Assembly: GCA_947177085.1 (NCBI GenBank)
Contig: CAMWTD010000138.1
Coordinates: 1 to 6,081 of the forward strand
Length of the DNA: 6,081 nt
Reading direction: 5' to 3'
Source: an uncultured Desulfovibrio sp.
GTDB lineage: Bacteria > Desulfobacterota > Desulfovibrionia > Desulfovibrionales > Desulfovibrionaceae
Shown here: positions 1 through 5,870 of the stretch, one piece after another
Layout: each line of letters begins with the position of its first letter
Position numbering within the stretch: position 1 is the stretch's first letter
Notes under the pieces: generated by a model
Told to the model about the DNA's origin: nothing
Databases searched by the model: none
Seen by the model: the letters and a program-made list of their open reading frames with translations, nothing else
Program-made: the position numbers and the translations under genes

Positions 1-866
1 GTTCCCATGGCCGCGATGACGTCCTCGGCGTCGATCTCATGGGAGCCTTCCACAATGATATTGTCGATGCGCGGCTTTTCCACCACGGTGAAGACGAGCA
101 CATTGCCCTCGAGCGAGGCCTGCACGTCGCTGAAATAGCCCATGTCCCAGATGCGCTTCACTTCCTCGTTGATGGCGTGGGCGTCCGGGCTGTCGCCCTT
201 GCGGATAGTGAGGCGCATGAGCACGGTATCCGGGTCAAGCACGTTCATGCCGCGCACCTGCACGTCGGAAAGGCCGCCGCCGGCGGCGGCCGGGGCCCCC
301 ATGGGCACGAAGCCGTTGCCGGAAGAAGCCGCCTGGGCCTGTGCGGCCTGCGCGGCCGGGGCTTCGGCCGGGGCGGTCATGGACGAGGCGCGCGCCGCCA
401 GCGCCTGCGCGCATTCGCCGAGCGCCAGCAGGGACTGGCGCTCGAAAGAGGCCGGGACGGCGTCGCCCTTATAGACGGGCACAAGGCGCGTCTCCATGGT
501 GAAGCCGTCGCCCAACTGGTTGAAATTGCCATAGATGACGATGTCCGCCCCGGCCTGTCGCCCCAGACGGCGCGCCGCGGCGAGGTCGACGGTCTCGCTC
601 CCGCTCGCGCGCAAAAGGCTTGATGCGCGGCTCATGGGCACGGCCTTGAGGCCGTTCTGTTCCAGGTTGGTGATGATGAGCTGCGGCACGTCGCGGGAGG
701 CGTCGGGCATGTCGGGCCCGGCATTGGCCTGAAATGGCAGGACGAGAACCGTGGGCTGCCCGGCATTGGCGGCATGGGCGACGCTGTGGGGAAGCGTCGC
801 CGCCAGCATGGCCAGCGCCGCCATGAGCCATATCCCCCGAAGCGCCCTAGGCAAAAACTTTCTCAT
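1..866 (-). CDS. bamA: BamA (Omp85) outer-membrane assembly factor, N-terminal part with extra TolB-like domain; runs off left edge
   Basis: This open frame starts at ATG 866 and has no stop before base 1, so about 288 N-terminal residues are seen. Residues 1-32 form a signal peptide: basic MRKFLPR, a hydrophobic Leu/Ala/Met stretch, and a likely cleavage site after AHA. Residues 38-163 look like a TolB-N/FlgO-type alpha/beta domain (TVLVLPF near the start, then GADIVIYGNF). An Ala/Pro/Gly-rich linker covers about 164-199. A POTRA repeat follows (VQVRGMNVLDPDTV near 200, then IWDMGYFSDV and FTVVEKP), and a second POTRA begins near 265 (IDNIIVEGSHEI). POTRA repeats at the N-terminus of an exported protein are typical of BamA, which folds beta-barrel proteins into the outer membrane. 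The barrel lies outside the window. The start overlaps the lolD 3' end by 20 nt, with a GGGGG six bases upstream as a weak ribosome site, so translation is probably coupled. TamA or another Omp85 protein is the main alternative, but the lolCD context favours BamA. Confidence 0.88.
   Translation of the reverse strand, partial: MRKFLPRALRGIWLMAALAMLAATLPHSVAHAANAGQPTVLVLPFQANAGPDMPDASRDVPQLIITNLEQNGLKAVPMSRASSLLRASGSETVDLAAARRLGRQAGADIVIYGNFNQLGDGFTMETRLVPVYKGDAVPASFERQSLLALGECAQALAARASSMTAPAEAPAAQAAQAQAASSGNGFVPMGAPAAAGGGLSDVQVRGMNVLDPDTVLMRLTIRKGDSPDAHAINEEVKRIWDMGYFSDVQASLEGNVLVFTVVEKPRIDNIIVEGSHEIDAEDVIAAMG
272..291. repeat. Perfect 20-bp GC palindrome inside the bamA linker
   Basis: Ten bases (GGCCGCCGCC) are followed at once by their exact reverse complement. 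Two smaller palindromes lie next to it, GGGGCCCC at 292-299 and CCCATGGG at 298-305. On the coding (minus) strand this segment encodes the Ala-Ala-Ala-Gly-Gly-Gly part of the linker between the TolB-like domain and the first POTRA. In the bamA mRNA it could form a very stable hairpin. It may be only a by-product of GCC/GGC codon runs. Confidence 0.6.
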
Positions 867-1533
867 AGAGAGCCCCCGCTCGAAGTTCCAGGCCGCGGTC
901 CATGCGGGCGGCCAGTTCCTGGTTGTGCGTCACGATGACCAGTGTCATGCCCAGTTCACGATTCAGCTCAAGCAAAAGGTCGCCCACCTGCGCGCCGGTG
1001 TGCTCGTCAAGGTTGCCCGTGGGCTCGTCGGCCAAAAGCACGCGCGGGCCGAGCAGAAGAGCCCGTGCGATGGCCACGCGCTGGCGCTCGCCCCCGGAGA
1101 GCGTGGCGGGCTTGCTCTCCATGCGGTCGGCAAGGCCCACGCGCGTCAGCATGGCGCGGGCGCGCGGCTCAATGGCGCTGAACCTCTCCCCGCCGATAAG
1201 CGCGGGCATGGTCACATTTTCCAGCGCCGTAAATTCCGGCAGAAGGTGGTGAAACTGAAAGACAAAGCCCAGGCTCCTGTTGCGGAAGGCCGCCTGCTCG
1301 TCCGGGCTCATGGCGGCCATGTCCGCGCCGTCAAAACGGATGACGCCGGAGGTGGGCTGGTCCAGCGCGCCCATGAGGTGCAAAAGGGTGGACTTGCCGG
1401 AACCCGAGGCGCCGAGCACGGCCAGGGCTTCGCCCTCATTCACGGCAAGGTCGAGATGCCGGAAGATCACGAGCTCTTCTTCCGCACCCGGGAAGCTCTT
1501 GCTCACATCCGAAAATTCGTAGATGGCGGCCAT
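847..1533 (-). CDS. lolD: LolD, ATPase subunit of the lipoprotein-releasing ABC transporter
   Basis: This 228-residue protein is the usual length for LolD and carries every ABC ATPase motif in order: Walker A GASGSGKST (41-49), Q-loop Gln93 (FVFQFHHLLPEF), signature LSGGERQ (145-151), Walker B VLLADE (165-170, catalytic Glu170), D-loop NLDE (174-177) and switch His203 (VTHNQE). The sequence LLPEFTALENV after the Q-loop and DEPTGNLD after Walker B are typical of the LolD/MacB/FtsE branch. It acts on the cytoplasmic face of the inner membrane, where ATP hydrolysis drives transfer of outer-membrane lipoproteins to the periplasmic carrier LolA. The permease gene ends only 2 nt upstream, which identifies the partner and separates this protein from FtsE or MacB. 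No clear Shine-Dalgarno precedes the ATG, so translation is probably coupled to lolC. The last 20 nt overlap bamA. Confidence 0.94.
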   Translation of the reverse strand: MAAIYEFSDVSKSFPGAEEELVIFRHLDLAVNEGEALAVLGASGSGKSTLLHLMGALDQPTSGVIRFDGADMAAMSPDEQAAFRNRSLGFVFQFHHLLPEFTALENVTMPALIGGERFSAIEPRARAMLTRVGLADRMESKPATLSGGERQRVAIARALLLGPRVLLADEPTGNLDEHTGAQVGDLLLELNRELGMTLVIVTHNQELAARMDRGLELRAGALYEKVFA

Positions 1534-1535
1534 GG

Positions 1536-2765
1536 CTATTCGTAGCGCAGGGCTTCGGCCGGTTGCAGCCGGGCGGCCTGGCGCGCCGGATACAGGGTTG
1601 CGAGAAAGCAGAGCAGCATGGCGCTGGCCCCCACGATGAGCACATCTGAAAGCGTGATGCTGATGGGCAGGTGGTCTAGCGTATAGACGTTTTCCGGCAG
1701 CTTGATGAAGCGATAGCGCTTGAGCAGCCAGCCAAGCCCGAGGCCGAATGCGTAGCCGAGCAGGGTTCCCACGAGGCCGATGATGCAGCCCTGGAGCATG
1801 AAGATCCGGCGTACCATGCGGCGGGTTGCCCCCATGGACATCATGACGGCAATGTCGCGCGTCTTTTCCATGACCAGCATGACAAGGCTCGTGACAATGG
1901 AAAAGGAGCCGATGAGCACCACCATGGCGAGCAGGATGAACATGCCGATCTTTTCCAGCTTGAGCGCCGCGAACAGGTTGGCGTTCATGTCCATCCAGGT
2001 GCGCACATAGAAGGGCGCGCCAAGCTCCTCGGCGAGGCGGATGGCCGTTTCGTCGGCGTGGAAAAGGTCGGCCACGGTGATCTCGATGCCCGAGAGAAAG
2101 CCCGCGGGCAGCCCGAGCACGTCGCGCGCCGCCGGGATGCTCACAAAGGCGAGGGAGGAGTCGTACTCGAACATGCCGGTCTTGAAAATGCCCACCACCT
2201 CGAAGGGGCGGATGCGCGGGGAATAGCCCGCCGCGCCCTTCTGCCCTGCCGGCGAAAGCAGGTTTGCGCGGCTGCCCACGAAGAGCCCGAGGCGGCGCGC
2301 CAACTCGTCGCCCACGATGATGCCGGGCGTGCCCTCGCGCTCAAGGTCGCGGGCCTCGCCCGCGCGCAATTCCGTGAGCATGGAAAGGACGGAAGGCGCG
2401 GTCTCGGGGTCGATGCCGCGAAGCACCACGCCCTTGACGCCCCCCCCGGCGGAAAGCATGACTTCGGTATAAATAAAGGGCATGGCCCCGGTGACGCCCC
2501 GGGCCGCGCGGATGCGCTCAAGCAGCGACTGCGTGTCGTGCTCGAAGGCCGAGGGCACATGGGACATGACGATGCCGTGGGCGTTGGCCCCGAGGATCTT
2601 GTCGCGCATGTCCGTGGTGAGGCCGTTATAAACCCCGAGCACGAGCACCAGCGCACCGACGCCGAGTGCGACGCCAAGGATGGACATCAGTGAGATGACG
2701 TAGATGAAGGTCTGCTTGCGCCGCGAAAAGAGGTAGCGCAAGGCCACGAAGAGTTCAAAAGACAT
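1536..2765 (-). CDS. lolC: LolC/LolE-family permease of the lipoprotein-releasing transporter
   Basis: This 409-residue inner-membrane protein has the LolC/LolE layout. A short cytoplasmic start (FELFVALRYLFSRRKQ) leads into TM1 (about 21-45). A large periplasmic MacB-like domain (about 46-270) follows, then TM2 (about 274-298), TM3 (about 322-347) and TM4 (about 374-392). The cytoplasmic loop after TM2 (EKTRDIAVMMSMGATRRMVR, 300-319) is the usual FtsX-type contact with the ATPase. The C-terminus LYPARQAARLQPAEALRYE is a family hallmark; as I recall, E. coli LolC also ends QPAEALRYE. In LolC the region matching residues 180-205 (PRIRPFEVVGIF) carries the LolA-binding pad; that assignment here is inference. 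Only one permease gene lies between the fusion gene and bamA, so it may work as a homodimer (LolF-like) or pair with a LolE encoded elsewhere. The ATG has no good Shine-Dalgarno, but the start fits the conserved N-terminus. Confidence 0.9.
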   Translation of the reverse strand: MSFELFVALRYLFSRRKQTFIYVISLMSILGVALGVGALVLVLGVYNGLTTDMRDKILGANAHGIVMSHVPSAFEHDTQSLLERIRAARGVTGAMPFIYTEVMLSAGGGVKGVVLRGIDPETAPSVLSMLTELRAGEARDLEREGTPGIIVGDELARRLGLFVGSRANLLSPAGQKGAAGYSPRIRPFEVVGIFKTGMFEYDSSLAFVSIPAARDVLGLPAGFLSGIEITVADLFHADETAIRLAEELGAPFYVRTWMDMNANLFAALKLEKIGMFILLAMVVLIGSFSIVTSLVMLVMEKTRDIAVMMSMGATRRMVRRIFMLQGCIIGLVGTLLGYAFGLGLGWLLKRYRFIKLPENVYTLDHLPISITLSDVLIVGASAMLLCFLATLYPARQAARLQPAEALRYE

Positions 2766-2772
2766 TTGCGGT

Positions 2773-2811
2773 ATCTTGGCCCAGCTTCAGGCAAGATTCA
2801 AGAGTTTTTTT
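2773..2811. repeat. Imperfect inverted repeat plus T-run in the only gap within the operon
   Basis: In the 44-bp gap before lolC, ATCTTG (2773-2778) pairs with CAAGAT (2792-2797). Two inner C-G pairs (2780-2781 with 2790-2791) extend the stem around a one-base bulge. A run of seven T follows on the plus strand at 2805-2811. On the minus (mRNA) strand the A-run comes first and no U-tract follows the hairpin, so it is not a normal terminator for the operon. It could weakly stop antisense transcription, stabilise an mRNA end, or be chance. Confidence 0.3.
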
Positions 2812-3484
2812 AGACCGGGGAAAGCGGCTCCCGCCAAAGGTTTTCAAGGCGGCGCAGGCGGCCTTCGGCCTCTTTGCGGCGGCGGCCGGCGAGCGCGGCC
2901 AGGACGGCCCGGGCCTCATCCGTCAGCGCTGCGGGGGCGCCCGTATTGTCCACCGTAAGGTCACAGGCGGCGAGCTTGCGCGCTTCCGGCCATTGCCAGG
3001 CCTCCAGCGTGGCCATTTTCGCCTCGTCCCAGTGGCGGTGCGCGGCCATGCGCCGCCAGCGGACCTCGCGCGGGCAGGCCACGCCGATGTTCACGGGGCG
3101 CGGCGTGAAGGCCGTATTCCAGCCGCATTCAAAATAGAGCGGCACTTCAGCCACGGCCACGGACGCGCCGCCGCGCTCCTCGCTTTCCCAGAAGCGCTCA
3201 AGGTCCCGCCGCACGAGGCCGTGGACCACGTGCTCCAGCTCGGCGCGCAAGTCCCGGTCTTGCGCCAGCGCCTGCATGAGCGCCGTCTTGTCCACACTGC
3301 CGTCCGCGGCGAGGACGGCCTCCCCCTTCATGGAGCCGAGCCACGCGGCCGCTTCGCCGCCACGCGCGTACAGGGCGGCCACGTCGGCGTCCGCGCTGAA
3401 GGTGGGAATGCCGAGGCGCGCAAAGGCTTCACGCAGGGCGGATTTTCCGCTGCCGGGATTTCCGGTGATGACGATGCGCTCCAT
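2810..3484 (-). other. CoaE domain of the fusion, beginning at an internal ATG
   Basis: The kinase half starts at an in-frame ATG at 3484 (Met307), two residues before the first beta-strand of the P-loop fold (RIVITGNPGSGKS), exactly where a free-standing CoaE would begin. From there the domain plus tail is 224 residues; stand-alone CoaE proteins are about 200. The bases before this ATG give no convincing Shine-Dalgarno, so I read it as part of the fusion, but a separately initiated kinase cannot be excluded. Confidence 0.7.
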
Positions 3485-4402
3485 GCGGCGGCAGGCCGCG
3501 GTGACGGCTTCGCGGAAATCTTCCGGCGGGGGCGCGGTGAAGGCGAGCTCCACCCCGCTGACCGGATGGCGGAAGGAAAGCCGCCAGGCGTGGAGCATCT
3601 GCCGCGGCGCGCGGTCGCGCACCCGGGCCGGCGCATAGAGGGCATCCCCGAGAAGCGGATGCCCCGCATGGGCAAGATGGACCCGGATCTGGTGAGTGCG
3701 CCCGGTGAAGATGCGCACGGCGAGCAGGGAGGCGCTCCCGTCCGGCGCATGCCAGAGACGCCGCCAGCGCGTGTGCGCGGGCTTGCCCCCCCTTGCCTCG
3801 GGGACCACGGCCATCCGCGTCTTGAGCGTGGGATGGCGGCCCAGAGGCTCCCGGCATTCGCCCTCTTCGGGCGCGAGGCCGTCCACCAGGGCGAGATATT
3901 CCTTGCGGACTTCGCGCTGCGCGAAGGCCTCGCTGAGGGCCAGGCGCGCGGGCTCGCTGAGCGCCGCCACCATGAGCCCGCTGGTGTCCTTGTCGAGCCG
4001 GTGCACGATGCCCGGGCGCTGGCCTTCAAGGCGCGCCAGTTGCGGGAAGCGCCCGAGGAGCCGCTGCACGAGGGTATGCTCCGGGCAGGAGGGGCAGGGG
4101 TGCACGGTAAGTCCGGCGGACTTGTTGCAGACGATGAAGTCCCTGTCTTCATGGACGATGCAAAGTTCGCCATCTTCGGGCGCGAGGCAGCCCCCCGCCT
4201 CGGGGAGCTCGAGAAGAAGCGCCTGGCCTGCGCGCGGCCGGAAGTCGGCGGCCGTGACGGGCTGGCCGTCCACGAGCGCGCGCCCCTGCCGGATGGCTTT
4301 TTGCGCGGCGGCGCGGGAAAGCCCGGCCCCGACGGCGCTCAGGATGCGGTCCAGGCGCTCGCCGTCCTCCTCCGGCGCGACCCTATGCTCAAGGCTGTTC
4401 AC
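2810..4402 (-). CDS. coaE: Fusion protein: RluA/RluD-family 23S rRNA pseudouridine synthase + dephospho-CoA kinase (CoaE)
   Basis: The GTG at 4402 overlaps the preceding stop as GTGA, giving 530 residues. Residues about 1-68 resemble an S4 RNA-binding domain (GERLDRILS, SRAAAQKAIRQGRALVDG). Residues about 75-300 are an RluA-type pseudouridine synthase: GIVHRLDKDTSG carries catalytic Asp137, followed by REVRKEYLALVDG and FTGRTHQIRVHLAHAGHPLLGDALY (231-256). From Met307 the chain continues into CoaE with almost no linker: P-loop GNPGSGKS (314-321), SADAD with Asp338/Asp340, VPLYFE (420-425) and DLTVDNTG (481-488). CoaE phosphorylates the ribose 3'-OH of dephospho-CoA, the last step of CoA synthesis; the first half isomerises uridines in large-subunit rRNA. 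Compared with E. coli CoaE as I remember it, the HP motif is HG (394-395) and the lid Arg-Asp aligns with His455-Arg456. The basic tail (506-530) is extra. The S4 domain favours the RluC/RluD group, but the target uridines cannot be read from the sequence. Confidence 0.92.
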   Translation of the reverse strand: MNSLEHRVAPEEDGERLDRILSAVGAGLSRAAAQKAIRQGRALVDGQPVTAADFRPRAGQALLLELPEAGGCLAPEDGELCIVHEDRDFIVCNKSAGLTVHPCPSCPEHTLVQRLLGRFPQLARLEGQRPGIVHRLDKDTSGLMVAALSEPARLALSEAFAQREVRKEYLALVDGLAPEEGECREPLGRHPTLKTRMAVVPEARGGKPAHTRWRRLWHAPDGSASLLAVRIFTGRTHQIRVHLAHAGHPLLGDALYAPARVRDRAPRQMLHAWRLSFRHPVSGVELAFTAPPPEDFREAVTAACRRMERIVITGNPGSGKSALREAFARLGIPTFSADADVAALYARGGEAAAWLGSMKGEAVLAADGSVDKTALMQALAQDRDLRAELEHVVHGLVRRDLERFWESEERGGASVAVAEVPLYFECGWNTAFTPRPVNIGVACPREVRWRRMAAHRHWDEAKMATLEAWQWPEARKLAACDLTVDNTGAPAALTDEARAVLAALAGRRRKEAEGRLRRLENLWREPLSPV

Positions 4403-5775
4403 GGCCGCGGCCCGGCGGGGGTGGTCAGGGTGCGGATGCGGTCCACAAAGGTCACGGGCAGGTAGAGGTTCCTGAGCTCGCTTCCCGGCGTCAAGGAGGT
4501 CACCACCGCCCTGCCGATGACGCAGCGCGCGTTGTCGTTGCCGTCCTCCACCACGCGCACGCCCCAGACATTGTGGAAGATGGCGGGCCGCCCCTTCCAC
4601 GCCCCCACATAAAGCATGATGTGCCCGCGCATTCCCACAAGGCTCAGGAAGGGCACGCCGTCCTCAAGGACGCGCGCCTCCTTTTCCTGAGGGGAGAGAC
4701 CCTCCAGCGGGAGGACCACGCCGCGCCGGGCCTGCGCCACGGAGTTGCGCGGCAGCCAGATGCCGAAGGGCGTGAAAAGGTCGCGCGTGAGGGCGGAACA
4801 GTCCCGCTCGCCCAACATGCCGCCCCAGCCATAGGGCTGGCCCATCATCACATTGCCGACGCGCGCCACATTGCCGGGCGTGAGCGGCAGGGGCTTGGGC
4901 TCGGCCACGCCCGGGGCCAGCGGCATTTCCGCACTGTCCGCCATGCCGGAGGGTCCCCTATACGGCACGAGCACGTCGAAGCCCCCGTCCGCGCGAACCC
5001 GGGCGAGGGGCAGCACCGTGCCGATGCCGGCGAGGCCGCCCGACGCCGCCGGAGAGCCAGGGGCGCCGAGCAGAGACACCTTGTCGCGCACCAGCGCGGC
5101 ATGGGGGCCGTCCCGCCAGAGGCGCTTGAAGTCCGCGTCCACCGGGGCCACGTCAGCGGCATCCACCCAGCCCCCGGCAACGGGGCACTCCACATAGTGC
5201 CAGCGGCCGTCCCTGGTGGTGTGCGCGATAAGCAGCGGCGTGCCCGGCTGAAGAAGCGAATACTGGAAATAGTCAAAGGGATTGGCGCGCGGGTCCGGGG
5301 TGGGTTCGGAAAAGCGGGGCTCGTGCGTGGGCAGCTCGCGCAGGTCCGTGGCGCGCAGGGTGACGGCCTGCGTTGCCCGCGAGGGAAAGCTGGCCAGGTG
5401 CGCATTTTGGGCCATGGCGTCCCACTCGGGCTGACGCCAGCGGCTGCCGTCCGCGCGAAAGCCTCGGGCCTTGCGGAAAAATACCGCCGCTTCCCGCCTG
5501 CGGATGCTCGTTTTCGCCATGTCCCACGGGCCGAAGAAGATGCGGTCAAAGGCGGCGTTCATGGCGTCCTGCGTTTCCCCATCCACGAGGCGGCGATCGC
5601 TGCCCGCCTCCCGGGCGTAGACCTCGAGATCCTGGGGGAAGGAACGCAGGTCTTGCGGGGTCTGCATCCACGAGGGCATCGTGCCGTCGCGCGTGGGGAC
5701 GCGCTTGCCCGCGCAGGCCGTGAGCAGGCAGGCCGCGAGGCAGAGGAGGAGGAAGATGAGGCGCGTGCGCTGCAT
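4399..5775 (-). CDS. NlpC/P60 cell-wall hydrolase lipoprotein with SH3-type domains
   Basis: This 458-residue protein begins with a lipoprotein signal peptide (MQRTR, then a Leu-rich core) ending in LLTAC, so Cys21 is the likely lipidated residue. Residues about 35-130 match the N-terminal stabilising region of SH3/NlpC-P60 proteins. Residues about 135-290 look like two bacterial SH3-like domains (for example GTPLLIAHTTRDGRWHYVE and GGWVDAADVAPV). Residues about 298-445 are the NlpC/P60 cysteine peptidase: YGWGG (315-319), catalytic Cys326 in RDCSALTRD, His385 in GHIMLYVG, and His401 in IFHNVWG as the likely third residue. Such enzymes cut gamma-D-Glu-diamino acid bonds in peptidoglycan stem peptides or recycled muropeptides. 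The layout resembles what I recall of D. vulgaris DVU_0896 (crystallised), but I could not align them. Ala22 after the lipidated Cys suggests outer-membrane sorting under the E. coli rule. It is the first gene of the operon. The start is supported by AAAGGGG five bases upstream. Confidence 0.92.
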   Translation of the reverse strand: MQRTRLIFLLLCLAACLLTACAGKRVPTRDGTMPSWMQTPQDLRSFPQDLEVYAREAGSDRRLVDGETQDAMNAAFDRIFFGPWDMAKTSIRRREAAVFFRKARGFRADGSRWRQPEWDAMAQNAHLASFPSRATQAVTLRATDLRELPTHEPRFSEPTPDPRANPFDYFQYSLLQPGTPLLIAHTTRDGRWHYVECPVAGGWVDAADVAPVDADFKRLWRDGPHAALVRDKVSLLGAPGSPAASGGLAGIGTVLPLARVRADGGFDVLVPYRGPSGMADSAEMPLAPGVAEPKPLPLTPGNVARVGNVMMGQPYGWGGMLGERDCSALTRDLFTPFGIWLPRNSVAQARRGVVLPLEGLSPQEKEARVLEDGVPFLSLVGMRGHIMLYVGAWKGRPAIFHNVWGVRVVEDGNDNARCVIGRAVVTSLTPGSELRNLYLPVTFVDRIRTLTTPAGPRP

Positions 5776-5780
5776 GGAAA

Positions 5781-5787
5781 CCCCTTT
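5781..5787 (-). promoter_or_regulatory. Ribosome binding site of the NlpC/P60 lipoprotein
   Basis: AAAGGGG on the minus strand lies 5 nt before the ATG at 5775. It fixes the start of the lipoprotein gene and is the clearest ribosome site on the minus strand; the downstream genes have weak or no sites and overlap or nearly abut each other. Confidence 0.6.
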
Positions 5788-5825
5788 GTGAAAACCGATG
5801 CGCCGAGGCTTGCGAAACGCAGTTG

Positions 5826-5854
5826 CCTATAGCACCGGGCGTGACGTCAGGCAA
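5826..5854 (-). promoter_or_regulatory. Candidate sigma70 promoter for the leftward operon
   Basis: On the minus strand, TTGCCT (-35, bases 5854-5849, 4/6 to consensus) and TATAGG (-10, bases 5831-5826, 4/6) are separated by 17 bp. A TG one base before the -10 makes an extended -10 element. Transcription would start near 5819, leaving a leader of roughly 44 nt before the lipoprotein ATG. It is the best promoter match in the divergent region and well placed to drive the whole operon. This is a prediction from sequence only. Confidence 0.5.
5842..5849. promoter_or_regulatory. TGACGTCA palindrome inside the leftward promoter spacer
   Basis: A perfect 8-bp palindrome lies between the -35 and -10 of the leftward promoter. 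A wider inverted pair, TTGCC (5823-5827) and GGCAA (5850-5854), brackets it. The position would suit a repressor operator, but no other copy is visible in the window and an 8-mer can occur by chance. Confidence 0.25.
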
Positions 5855-5870
5855 TGGCGACAGGCCGTGC

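Noticed and set aside
469..831. A 120-codon minus-strand frame starting at 831
   Set aside because: It is out of frame with bamA, which has a signal peptide and POTRA motifs over the same bases; its translation is Arg/His/Pro-rich shadow.
751..1545. A 264-codon plus-strand open frame opposite lolD
   Set aside because: The opposite strand holds a complete set of ABC ATPase motifs; this frame shows no domain.
2773..2801. A promoter for lolC (TTGAAT, 17-bp spacer, CAAGAT on the minus strand)
   Set aside because: The -10 matches only 3/6 and transcription would begin almost at the lolC ATG, leaving no leader; the operon promoter near 5830 explains expression better.
2773..2811. A rho-independent terminator between the fusion gene and lolC
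   Set aside because: In the direction of transcription the hairpin is not followed by a U-run. On the plus strand the T-run is 7 nt from the stem and no plus-strand gene ends there.
2830..2860. A sigma54-like site (TGGC...GC) near the 3' end of the fusion gene
   Set aside because: The GG and GC elements are spaced two bases too close for a -24/-12 promoter.
2993..4465. A 490-codon plus-strand open frame opposite the synthase-CoaE gene
   Set aside because: The minus strand encodes clear enzyme motifs here. The plus-strand translation is low-complexity (rich in Ala, Gly, Arg, His), has no recognisable domain and is a typical antisense shadow of GC-rich codons.
4403..4600. An upstream ATG at 4600 that would add 66 residues to the synthase-CoaE fusion
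   Set aside because: The extension lies wholly inside the NlpC/P60 coding sequence and reads as Arg/Gly/His-rich shadow; the GTG at 4402 matches the usual S4-domain start and gives a standard GTGA overlap.
4573..5832. A 419-codon plus-strand open frame opposite the NlpC/P60 gene
   Set aside because: It shows the same shadow composition, no recognisable motif, and continues across the leftward gene's promoter region.
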